A DNA stretch of 64,000 nt from Bacteroidetes bacterium ADurb.Bin174 (GTDB lineage Bacteria; Bacteroidota; Bacteroidia; Bacteroidales; Paludibacteraceae), in NCBI GenBank assembly GCA_002070265.1, contig MWCX01000029.1:41136-105135 (forward strand), given 5' to 3'. Position 1 is the first letter of the stretch; every line of letters begins with the position of its first letter. The position numbers and the translations under genes were made by a program. A model generated the notes under the pieces. It was not told where the DNA came from. It searched no databases and saw only the letters and a program-made list of their open reading frames with translations. Positions 1 through 7,457 of the stretch are shown here, piece by piece.

Positions 1-1
1 A

Positions 2-940
2 TTGATTTATACCGGCATCGAATTGTGCAAAGAGAAAAATATAGACTTTGTATTGGCAGTAGGTGGAGGAAGCGCCATTGATTCAGCCAAAGCCATTGCC
101 GTAGGTGCACTTTATGATGGTGACTTCTGGGATTTCTTCACCGGAAAAACCATTGAAAAAGCATTGCCCATAGCTACCGTGTTGACCTTAACAGCAGCCG
201 GAAGCGAAGGATCTGCCAGCATGGTCATCACCCATGAAAACGGCATGCTCAAACGAGGAGGTTACAGCGACCTGATTCGTCCTGTGTTTTCAATTTTGAA
301 TCCTGAACTGACCTATACCCTTCCACCCTATCAAACAGCGGCCGGAGTTGCTGATATGATGGCTCATGTGATGGAGCGGTACTTTACCAACACGAAAAAT
401 GTTGAATTGACTGATAGGCTTGGAGAAGCTGTAATGCTGACCATCATCAACGAAACCCCGAAAGTACTGAAAAATCCAAAAGACTACGAAGCACGCGCCA
501 ACCTCATGTGGGCAGGAACAGTGGCTCACAACGACATCTGTGGTGCCGGTCGCGAACAAGATTGGGCTTCCCATAAAATGGAACATGAATTTTCCGGCTT
601 ATACGATGTTACCCATGGAGCAGGCTTGGCAGTTATTTTTCCGGCTTGGATGAAATATGTGATGAAACAGGATATTTTACGTTTTGCACAGTTCGCAGTT
701 CGCATATGGGGTTGCGAAATGGATTTCCAAAACCCTGAAAATACAGCAAGAGAAGGCATCGAACGATACGAACAATTTATGAAATCCATCGGTATGCCCA
801 CCCGGCTGTCAGACTTGGGTGCCAAAGTTGAAGATATACCTATGCTGATTGACAAACTACAACTGGGTGACAAAACATTAGGCAGTTTTGTGAAATTGAC
901 TCGGGAAGATATCCGTAAAATTTATGAATTAGCGGTGTAA
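2..940 (+). CDS. Iron-containing alcohol dehydrogenase, 5' end missing
   Basis: NAD(P)H-dependent alcohol or aldehyde oxidoreductase of the Fe-ADH family, closest in look to the butanol dehydrogenase/YqhD group. The GGGS nucleotide-binding motif is at residues 21-24 of the visible part. Likely metal ligands are D118, H122, H191 and H205; the last two sit in the family pattern HxxEHxxSxxYDxxHG. The family is about 385 residues, so roughly 70 N-terminal residues lie left of the window; the apparent TTG at base 2 is not the real start. The C-terminus is complete. Substrate and operon partners cannot be judged from the fragment. Confidence 0.93.
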   Translation: MIYTGIELCKEKNIDFVLAVGGGSAIDSAKAIAVGALYDGDFWDFFTGKTIEKALPIATVLTLTAAGSEGSASMVITHENGMLKRGGYSDLIRPVFSILNPELTYTLPPYQTAAGVADMMAHVMERYFTNTKNVELTDRLGEAVMLTIINETPKVLKNPKDYEARANLMWAGTVAHNDICGAGREQDWASHKMEHEFSGLYDVTHGAGLAVIFPAWMKYVMKQDILRFAQFAVRIWGCEMDFQNPENTAREGIERYEQFMKSIGMPTRLSDLGAKVEDIPMLIDKLQLGDKTLGSFVKLTREDIRKIYELAV

Positions 941-951
941 TAACCATTGAC

Positions 952-997
952 GGTGTCTCATATTGTTCAACTGCTGCGTTACTTTCGATATTCGGGG
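952..997 (+). repeat. Truncated copy of a MITE-like repeat (left half)
   Basis: This 46-base stretch matches the left half of the palindromic element at 61243-61361: shared GGTGTCTCAT, AACTGCTGCGTT and CTTTCGATATTCGGG blocks, with one base deleted and a few substitutions. The right half is absent and is replaced by a different GC-rich inverted repeat. Confidence 0.7.
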
Positions 998-1001
998 GCA
1001 C

Positions 1002-1115
1002 GAGTTCCGTGTTCCGTGGTGCGTGGTCATAAGGTAGTAAAATATTTTTTTAAGGTAGTCAGGTTGTGCAACATAACACCAAGACCCGTACCCCGCACCA
1101 CAGAACACGGAATTC
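1002..1115. repeat. Long imperfect inverted repeat in the gap after the alcohol dehydrogenase
   Basis: The 22-base arms 1002-1023 and 1094-1115 are reverse complements with two mismatches, around a 70-base AT-rich centre. The left arm contains CGAGTTCCGTGTTCCG (1001-1016), which recurs exactly on the opposite strand at 50599-50614. It lies between convergent genes, so it may help end transcription, but its size and recurrence look more like a dispersed repeat. Confidence 0.7.
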
Positions 1116-1158
1116 CTTTGCCTTTTATTTTGAAAAAAAATTAGAAGGGTACAGTTAC

Positions 1159-2013
1159 CTATCGAATAATTACTTTATGTGCTCTTCCATCGATCTTTAG
1201 AATATAAATTCCTTGGTTAAGATCCAGTTCGATGAGAGATGCCGGAACATGAGTTGCAACTTTACTACCTGTAAGATCATAAACCTCAACGGCAGTGAAA
1301 GGCAACACTTCAAACTCAAGCGTTCTGCCTTTCAAATTCCAGGTAGATGATGCGCTATTTTTTTGAAGACTATTTGTGGTGTCAAAAATTACGGCTGAGC
1401 CCGGCGAACCGATGTTGACTGGACTTCCTGTAGTTGACACGGTTACTTGATTGCTTTGGCTACCCGTTAGCGTACCTGCCGTACTTACAACTGCAGTTTT
1501 TACTTCAACACCGGATTCGTTGTAAGTCCAATAGAAAGAGGAACCTTCAGTAGCTTTGCCGAATGAAACTCTGGTGACTTCTGTACCCTCCTTATCGAAG
1601 ATAATGACCCCATCTCCTTTTGAAGATAATCCAACACCCGAACCGCCATAGTACCCAACTTTTTTACCATCAAGCGATGATCCCCAAAAAGTTTTAAATT
1701 TCGCTATACTATCAGCCGGAGTAAAATCATCACCAGTCATTTCGAAGAAAATAACACTTTCACCGGATGCGATGGTAGTAATGCCGTTAAGTGCTACTGC
1801 GTTGGTGTAATCAAAGCTGTTATCATCCATTTTCCAGTCAGTAATATCAATGTCGGTTGTACCAAAATTGGTAAGTTCAAACCAATCCTCAGTGCCACCA
1901 GTTCCACTACTGGACATTACCTCAGTAATGCGAATTTGGGCACTTGAAAAACTAAAGCCAAAGGCTACTAATGCTACAATAGCAAAAAGTTTAATGCGTA
2001 ATGTTTTTTTCAT
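1159..2013 (-). CDS. Secreted lamin-tail-domain protein with a type IX sorting-like C-terminus
   Basis: A 284-residue exported protein. It has an N-terminal signal peptide (about residues 1-25, ending in SSAQ) and then a lamin tail domain (about 26-165), seen in the opening IRITEVMSSSGTGGTEDWFE and the DITDWKMDD strand. The last ~60 residues (EVYDLTGSKVATH ... GIYILKIDGRAHKVIIR) have the form of a type A C-terminal sorting domain of the type IX secretion system, so the protein is probably released or surface-attached. Lamin tail domains often accompany phosphoesterases or nucleases, but none is fused here. A 183-base gap separates it from the upstream gene, so it may have its own promoter. 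No enzymatic activity can be assigned. Confidence 0.85.
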   Translation of the reverse strand: MKKTLRIKLFAIVALVAFGFSFSSAQIRITEVMSSSGTGGTEDWFELTNFGTTDIDITDWKMDDNSFDYTNAVALNGITTIASGESVIFFEMTGDDFTPADSIAKFKTFWGSSLDGKKVGYYGGSGVGLSSKGDGVIIFDKEGTEVTRVSFGKATEGSSFYWTYNESGVEVKTAVVSTAGTLTGSQSNQVTVSTTGSPVNIGSPGSAVIFDTTNSLQKNSASSTWNLKGRTLEFEVLPFTAVEVYDLTGSKVATHVPASLIELDLNQGIYILKIDGRAHKVIIR

Positions 2014-2195
2014 AATTCAATCATTTTTTTGTTAGTAAAATTTTAGTTTATAAATATATCATTTTGAATAAAGTGAGTTTAGAAACAATTAAATCCACTA
2101 CAAGCTGCAAATGTATTTAATAATTAAATATTAGCCAAATGTTTAACTCTATTTTTCTTCTGTTTTTCAGCTTAAAACTCATTATGATTTCACGT

Positions 2196-3662
2196 TTACT
2201 TGATCTCCTCAATTGCTACTACCTTATCACGGTTAAAGGTTACACGGAAGCGTTTGTATTTTTCAACTGTTTCATATTTGAAGTGAAAAACAAAATTCAA
2301 ATAATAGTTTTTTTCTCCTATAATTTTTTTCAATGAAAAATCCTTTTCCAAAGCATAAACGGGAAATTCCGGATTGTCGGCATTTTTCATAAACGAAGTC
2401 ATGTTCAATCTCAAAATTTCTACTATGCCGGCAATGTCGTAACTACTGTTTTGATCGAGTATTTCTCTGTCAATTTGCACCGATTTGCGATACAGGATAA
2501 TGGTCTCTTTCGCATAACGGTTGTCTGCTTCAACGAGCGGGATCCGGTTACGCGTTTTTAATACTTCTTTGGGAATATTTTTCTCGGGTATAAAGTCGAA
2601 ACCTTCTTTACTCCAGCCTATCTGATTCTCTTTTAGGCTGAGGGTGGTTTTGTTGTCGAAATATTTCCCGCCCATTTTGTAGGCAAAATAATAACGCATC
2701 AACTCTTTTATTCTATCTTTAAGCATGTAGCTCACGACCAAAGCTACGAAGAGAGGCATGGTAAAATTGCCATAGGTTTTTTGAAACGAAAAAGCTATGC
2801 CTGTAGCAAAAATCATTGATAAACCGGCTGCTATACTGTAATACACCTGTTCAACAAGTACCCCTTCCCGTTTTTTGTTGGCATTGAGAAAAAGGTCACT
2901 TTCTATGTATTTTTTCAGTGCTCCAAAGCGGAAAATCAAATTGCTATGTTTTTTATCATTACTTGTGGACACTGAAGGAAAACCTTTTGTTACCCTATAT
3001 GCAGCCTCTTGTTGCAGTAAATGGGCTATGGGCATCCGGATATTTTTTTCCGGTGCGCTATCAGGCAACTTATCTATTTTCAACAGTAGGCGGTAAAGTG
3101 TTTTTTCAGTAACATTAGACAGGAACTCATCGCCGAAATTATAATAATCATATTGTTTGTTTGTAACTGTAGGTGTTTGAATGATATTTGCCAAACTGCG
3201 GTATTTAGTCAAGATATCACGCACATCGGCAATAAAGTTTTCGAACAGCAATACTTTTTCAGAGAAAATTTTGTGGTTGATAATATATAAGGATTGATCG
3301 CGGATAGCACTTTTAAAAATCGCTGAAAACATTTTGATCTGATATTCGTACTCGACTTCGTTGGTGCGGGTAGGTGAAGATGCCATTTGCCGCATGGCAT
3401 TTTCTAAGTTTTTCAGCGGAACGGCATTGTCCGCAACGATTTCACGTAATAAAAACACAGGCGTGATCAGCCTCAGATTGGTACGCACATCTTTGTAAAA
3501 ATCATCGCGACGATAAGTCTGGCTGTTTATACCCAAGCTGTTAGGTACAAATATCCATGTGTTTAGAGTGAAATCGTTTATTTTTACCTTGTGGCGGGCT
3601 CGATAACTGATTTTAAACTCTAATGTCAGCTTGTTATGTATTTTTGTCAACAAATCAATCAT
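2196..3662 (-). CDS. Unrecognised membrane protein with two central helices
   Basis: A 488-residue protein I do not recognise. The first ~265 residues are soluble and charged. Two closely spaced hydrophobic helices follow (about 272-291 and 298-314), joined by a short loop. A C-terminal soluble domain of about 170 residues is rich in alternating charged and hydrophobic strands. There is no signal peptide, so both large domains probably face the cytoplasm with a membrane hairpin between them. It begins 11 bases after the SLC13 permease gene and is surely co-transcribed with it, which suggests a regulatory or accessory role for the permease or for the phosphate locus as a whole. No catalytic motif was visible. 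Confidence 0.8.
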   Translation of the reverse strand: MIDLLTKIHNKLTLEFKISYRARHKVKINDFTLNTWIFVPNSLGINSQTYRRDDFYKDVRTNLRLITPVFLLREIVADNAVPLKNLENAMRQMASSPTRTNEVEYEYQIKMFSAIFKSAIRDQSLYIINHKIFSEKVLLFENFIADVRDILTKYRSLANIIQTPTVTNKQYDYYNFGDEFLSNVTEKTLYRLLLKIDKLPDSAPEKNIRMPIAHLLQQEAAYRVTKGFPSVSTSNDKKHSNLIFRFGALKKYIESDLFLNANKKREGVLVEQVYYSIAAGLSMIFATGIAFSFQKTYGNFTMPLFVALVVSYMLKDRIKELMRYYFAYKMGGKYFDNKTTLSLKENQIGWSKEGFDFIPEKNIPKEVLKTRNRIPLVEADNRYAKETIILYRKSVQIDREILDQNSSYDIAGIVEILRLNMTSFMKNADNPEFPVYALEKDFSLKKIIGEKNYYLNFVFHFKYETVEKYKRFRVTFNRDKVVAIEEIK

Positions 3663-3673
3663 TCACCATATTT

Positions 3674-5332
3674 TTAAAAAAATAATCCATTTGTATATCC
3701 CAACCATTTCAGTACCGTTTCACCCCACACTAAGACCAGCAGCCAACTGATGGTCATCATGACAATGCCGAATTTAAACGAATCGCTTATACTGTAATGG
3801 TTTGTTGTATAAAGTAATGCAGCAGGTTTACTATTGAAAGGCAAGACGTAAACATGCTCAATCAACAATGCAAGCGGAAAAGCCAAACTCATGACCGGAT
3901 AACCGAATTTCTGGGCTACACCGATGGCAATAGGAATAAAAATCAGTGCTCGCATGGTTTTCGATTGGAATATCAGTCCGCTGAACATCATCACAAAAGT
4001 GAGCACAACATAAAGAAGCCAAAAGGGTGTTTGTGCGCTTATACCCAAATGATTGAAAGCAGAATCGACAACAATGGCAGGCAAATCGGTAACTTCCAAT
4101 CCGGTGCCCAGCGTATAAGCTCCCGCCGAGAAAAGCATCAGGTGCCAGGGAATGTCAACATCGTTCCATTTCACGATGCCGATACCGGGCAACAACGCTA
4201 CCACAGCTCCCATGAATGCTACTGCCGTTTGCGATATACCGTGTTGTTTGTCGGTAGCCCACAGCAAGAGTACTATCACAAAGATAGCGATGGCTTTATA
4301 TTCGTTCACAGTCATTTTTCCAAGCGCGCGATATTCATCTTTGAGGCGCTGCATGCCTCCTTCAATCTGAGGTTTTTGTTCTTCGGGCTTCATCGGGAAA
4401 ATAATTTTTGTTCCCACTACCCAGCCTATCAAGATGATGATGATGCAGAGCGGAAAAGCTGCTACAAACCAATCTTGATAACCAAAGATGGTTTTACCCA
4501 TAGCGCCGGCAATCAGTGAACCCGCGAGCAAATTGGCACCCGAACCGGTAATAAAGCCACTAGCCCCGATGTTTATTTGAAACAAGTTTTGCAGTACGAT
4601 ATTCCGTCCGAAATTATTGCGTTTGTCGGGACCTGCTCCGTAAATAGCGGCAATGACCATGAAAATGGGCAATAAAATGGTTGCTTTAGCCGTGGTTGCC
4701 GATATGAACATGGACAAAACAATATTGATCACGATAAAACTGAAAAATATCCAGGTGGCATTTTTTCCGAAACGAATGACAAACCAAAGCGCAAAACGCT
4801 TTGCAACACGGGTAGCCACCAGCATACTTGCCAGCACGAAAGATAAGATGTTGAGCCACATCACGGGATGCCCGAGTTGCGCATAGGCTGTTTTTTCGGA
4901 AGTAATGCCTGTGAGCACGATGGTAATGATTACCAGAAGCGATGTAAGGTAATTCGGGATGGCTTCAGTGATCCACAACACGATAGAGGCAGCAAAAATT
5001 GCCAACATGGCGTAATTAATGCGCGAGAAATGCTCACTTCCCAATTCCTGGAAACGCTTTGAGGCTTTTTCTCCCAATAAGTCGGGGTTGATCTGGTTTA
5101 AAAACGAAATATCAGCAAAAAAGTAAATAAAAATAAACACAACTATAGCGAGAGGACCACCGAATATTTCCATCCAGCGCTCAAAACCTACTTTTTTACT
5201 TTTTCTTAGCTTTTCTACCCGGTAATTGTTCATGTCAAGCACATCGAATGCCGGTTGTGCTTTCGGACCGGAATCCCCGGGATAATTGTCACTTTGTATT
5301 GTTTGGTTCATAAGATCAATTCTGTAATACAT
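3674..5332 (-). CDS. SLC13/DASS-family permease
   Basis: A sodium- or anion-coupled permease of the divalent anion:Na+ symporter (DASS/CitT) family, with a dozen or so hydrophobic segments starting near residue 55 after a soluble N-terminal tail. The two conserved substrate/Na+ regions are seen as SATTAKATILLPI and NSKPAALLYTTNHYSISDSF. Family members carry dicarboxylates, citrate, sulfate or phosphate (the yeast low-affinity phosphate carriers Pho87 and Pho91 belong here). The neighbours make phosphate plausible, by inference only. The ATG at 5332 has an AAGGAAGG just upstream, but that sequence lies in a perfect hairpin; an ATG at 5311 (MNQTIQ) is an alternative just past the hairpin. A further in-frame start at 5380 would precede the hairpin and is unlikely. 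Confidence 0.9.
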   Translation of the reverse strand: MYYRIDLMNQTIQSDNYPGDSGPKAQPAFDVLDMNNYRVEKLRKSKKVGFERWMEIFGGPLAIVVFIFIYFFADISFLNQINPDLLGEKASKRFQELGSEHFSRINYAMLAIFAASIVLWITEAIPNYLTSLLVIITIVLTGITSEKTAYAQLGHPVMWLNILSFVLASMLVATRVAKRFALWFVIRFGKNATWIFFSFIVINIVLSMFISATTAKATILLPIFMVIAAIYGAGPDKRNNFGRNIVLQNLFQINIGASGFITGSGANLLAGSLIAGAMGKTIFGYQDWFVAAFPLCIIIILIGWVVGTKIIFPMKPEEQKPQIEGGMQRLKDEYRALGKMTVNEYKAIAIFVIVLLLWATDKQHGISQTAVAFMGAVVALLPGIGIVKWNDVDIPWHLMLFSAGAYTLGTGLEVTDLPAIVVDSAFNHLGISAQTPFWLLYVVLTFVMMFSGLIFQSKTMRALIFIPIAIGVAQKFGYPVMSLAFPLALLIEHVYVLPFNSKPAALLYTTNHYSISDSFKFGIVMMTISWLLVLVWGETVLKWLGYTNGLFF

Positions 5333-5368
5333 TTCCTTCCTTTGTCCATACAGGCAAAGGAAGGAAAT
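5331..5368. promoter_or_regulatory. Perfect 14-bp hairpin over the permease start
   Basis: The arms 5331-5344 and 5355-5368 (ATTTCCTTCCTTTG and its exact reverse complement) enclose a 10-base loop. In the minus-strand transcript the hairpin lies between the CYTH gene stop (5390) and the permease start. It contains the only purine-rich, ribosome-binding-like sequence and the ATG at 5332. There is no U-run after it, so it is not a typical intrinsic terminator. A role in translation control or in mRNA processing between the two genes is an inference. Confidence 0.7.
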
Positions 5369-5389
5369 AATCTTAATCAAAAGAAAAAT

Positions 5390-5860
5390 TTACCATTTGC
5401 TATATGGTTGTTTCATGAGCATGGAGTTGTAGTATTTTACTTCTCCGGTTACCTCTTGTCCCAACCATTCAGGTTTATCAAAACTTTCGTTTTCGTCAGC
5501 AAGCTCTATTTCAGCAACTACTAATCCTTGATTTTCACCGTAAAACTCATCCACTTCAAAAACATGTTTTCCGGTCTTGACTTCGTATCGTGTTTTATCA
5601 ATAACGCCCGGCTCACAGATTTGCAGTAATTCCCGTACTTCTTCAACAGCTATTTCTTTTTCCCATTCGTAACGGGATGCTCCACCTGTATTACCTATTC
5701 CTTTAATGGTAATAAATCCCTTGTTTCCTTTTACACGTACACGTACAGTGCGTTCGGGTATCGACGACAAGTAACCTTGGGTAATACGGGTTTGCTTGGT
5801 AGCTTGTGCTTTATACGCATCGGATTTTACTAAAAATTTTCTTTCTATTTCTTGTGCCAT
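5390..5860 (-). CDS. CYTH-domain (triphosphate tunnel) protein
   Basis: A 156-residue single-domain member of the CYTH/triphosphate tunnel metalloenzyme family. The signature ExExK is at residues 4-8 (EIERK), followed by the alternating basic and acidic strands expected of the tunnel (RVRVKG, KGFITIKG, RYEWEKEI, RYEVKTG, FEVDEF, VAEIEL). The family hydrolyses inorganic triphosphate or related triphosphates; the same fold makes polyphosphate in the yeast VTC complex. Its length matches bacterial stand-alone inorganic triphosphatases. It lies 40 bases after a divergent CYTH-like gene and upstream of the DASS permease, within a phosphate-related gene run. Triphosphatase activity is likely; the physiological substrate is not known. 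Confidence 0.9.
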   Translation of the reverse strand: MAQEIERKFLVKSDAYKAQATKQTRITQGYLSSIPERTVRVRVKGNKGFITIKGIGNTGGASRYEWEKEIAVEEVRELLQICEPGVIDKTRYEVKTGKHVFEVDEFYGENQGLVVAEIELADENESFDKPEWLGQEVTGEVKYYNSMLMKQPYSKW

Positions 5861-5900
5861 AATGATGTGTTAAAAAGAATTTTGTCTTTCAGTCTGTTGC

Positions 5901-6542
5901 TTAATTTGCCAATGGCTTGTTTATCATTCCGATAACCCGTTTGATGGCTTGTAAATAATTAATATTTTCTACACCCTCTAAGCCAATGTCCCGGATAGTT
6001 TTCAAAATATCGTCCACTTCAGTTGATTCGGAATTGATGGTCACAACCTTGGCACCATTGATGAGTACATTGCCGACTTCACAGATGGTGTTATTGACCA
6101 TATAGCCAAATCGTTGTTTGTGTACACGGACAGCTTGCAAATCAGGATGTTCGTCAACCATTGCTATAAACTCATCAAAACTGTATTGCGTTTGCGTCAA
6201 TTTCGGCATTTTAACCTGAAAAGCCGGGAAAACTTCTTTTTCAAGTATTTCTGCCGTGATTGGAAATTCAGCTTTCATGAGCGGATTCCATTGTTCCAGT
6301 CCTGAAACGGTTTGCACATAAGTTTTAATATCCATTTTTCCATCGCGTATCTTGGTGTTGTTTATATCATTAGTGCGCGACATAATATAAATTTCTTCGC
6401 TTTGGCGTTCCCATACTTTCTCGGGTACGGGTACCGATAAGCGAGCCATCCGTTTTTCAGCATTTTTAAAGCACTGACCGAAAGTGCGAAATTCAAAACG
6501 TGGTTTTGAAATCTCACCTATTTTTAATTCTTCTTTACTCAT
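5901..6542 (-). CDS. Uncharacterised protein, possibly a divergent CYTH-like fold
   Basis: A soluble 213-residue protein with no signal peptide or membrane segment. I cannot name its family. It has features reminiscent of the CYTH fold: an EFR near residue 17, then EEIYIMS (49-55), KIRDGKMDIK (64-73) and QRFGYMVNNTICEVGNVL, which resemble the basic and acidic tunnel strands, although the canonical ExExK is absent. It sits directly before a true CYTH gene, 20 bases after the lamin-tail lipoprotein gene. A duplicated and diverged partner of the CYTH protein is an inference; structure prediction would settle it. Role unknown. Confidence 0.75.
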   Translation of the reverse strand: MSKEELKIGEISKPRFEFRTFGQCFKNAEKRMARLSVPVPEKVWERQSEEIYIMSRTNDINNTKIRDGKMDIKTYVQTVSGLEQWNPLMKAEFPITAEILEKEVFPAFQVKMPKLTQTQYSFDEFIAMVDEHPDLQAVRVHKQRFGYMVNNTICEVGNVLINGAKVVTINSESTEVDDILKTIRDIGLEGVENINYLQAIKRVIGMINKPLAN

Positions 6543-6562
6543 TGTATTTGTGTTTGAATTGA

Positions 6563-7402
6563 TTAGTTTGCATCATTGTTCGAAGTTCCTTTGGTCGACT
6601 CGGCAAAAACAACCAAATTATCGGAACCATCAGGCTTTCTTCCGTATGATTGTGGTCTTGACAAAGGAATGGTAGTAAAATCAAGCATAGCCACTAATAC
6701 GCCATTTGGGTCTTCCAGATAAACGGCATCGCCACTGGTACTTAGTCCGAATGTAACAGCCTCACCGTTGTAGTCGGTTGTGATCACGGTGAAACCTTTC
6801 GGTTGTATGCTTATACTCCCTAATACCCGTTTGGCTTTCTCGGTTGGAGTGCCCAAACTATTTTTTATACCTTCATCATAGAAAAAATAGCCTTCTAAAT
6901 TGACCTCTATATCAGAGCCGTTGTAAATTTCCACCCAGTCTGGATCTGACGCATCTTTAGTTCCATCCGAAAACACCTCGTTTATGTAGAGCTTTATTTC
7001 AGATGAAGCGCCTACCGTGTAACTTGCTGTTTTGTCCGGAGCATCTTTAGGATAAAGAGCAATCAGGTCGTCGCTGTTCACTACCTCGATATAATATTCT
7101 ACTTTGGTATCTTTCGGATACTCAGGTATCTCAGCAGTATAAATAAAGTTCTCCGTCACGGTCATTGCTACTTGACTAAAATCGCTTGCTGTACTTGATT
7201 TATAATATAAAGTAGCTGATTTAATACCCTTTAAGTCGATAATTTTAGCAGTTACTACTGCTTTATCGGAAGATTGCGGCGCAGTAGGCGTTAAAGTTAC
7301 ATTATCTATAGAGGCAGGACCCACGCTCACTTCATCTTTTACACAAGAAGTGGCGATCAATAAAAAAATGAATGAAATACATCCTATTAATTTGCTATTC
7401 AT
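6563..7402 (-). CDS. Lamin-tail-domain lipoprotein
   Basis: A 279-residue lipoprotein: the signal peptide ends in a lipobox, ATSC, at about residue 20. After it comes an Ig-like/FN3-like domain (about 35-130; TPTAPQSSDKAVVTAKI ... VEYYIEVVNSDD) and then a lamin tail domain (about 135-275), with the diagnostic INEVFSDGTKDASDPDWVEI. It was probably placed on the outer membrane. It is 56 bases downstream of the OprO/OprP-like porin gene, so a role beside the porin at the cell surface is plausible but inferred. It is the second lamin-tail protein of this locus, the other being at 1159-2013. Confidence 0.87.
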   Translation of the reverse strand: MNSKLIGCISFIFLLIATSCVKDEVSVGPASIDNVTLTPTAPQSSDKAVVTAKIIDLKGIKSATLYYKSSTASDFSQVAMTVTENFIYTAEIPEYPKDTKVEYYIEVVNSDDLIALYPKDAPDKTASYTVGASSEIKLYINEVFSDGTKDASDPDWVEIYNGSDIEVNLEGYFFYDEGIKNSLGTPTEKAKRVLGSISIQPKGFTVITTDYNGEAVTFGLSTSGDAVYLEDPNGVLVAMLDFTTIPLSRPQSYGRKPDGSDNLVVFAESTKGTSNNDAN

Positions 7403-7457
7403 AATATTGTTATTTTATTAGTTTTAATCAATAATTTTCAAATACGTTAAACAAGGG

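Noticed and set aside
947-1144. A short plus-strand reading frame after the alcohol dehydrogenase gene.
   Set aside because: It is made entirely of dispersed repeat sequence (element fragment and inverted repeat).
3854-4519. A 221-codon plus-strand frame opposite the DASS permease gene.
   Set aside because: It lies wholly antisense to a well-supported gene and has no recognisable protein features.
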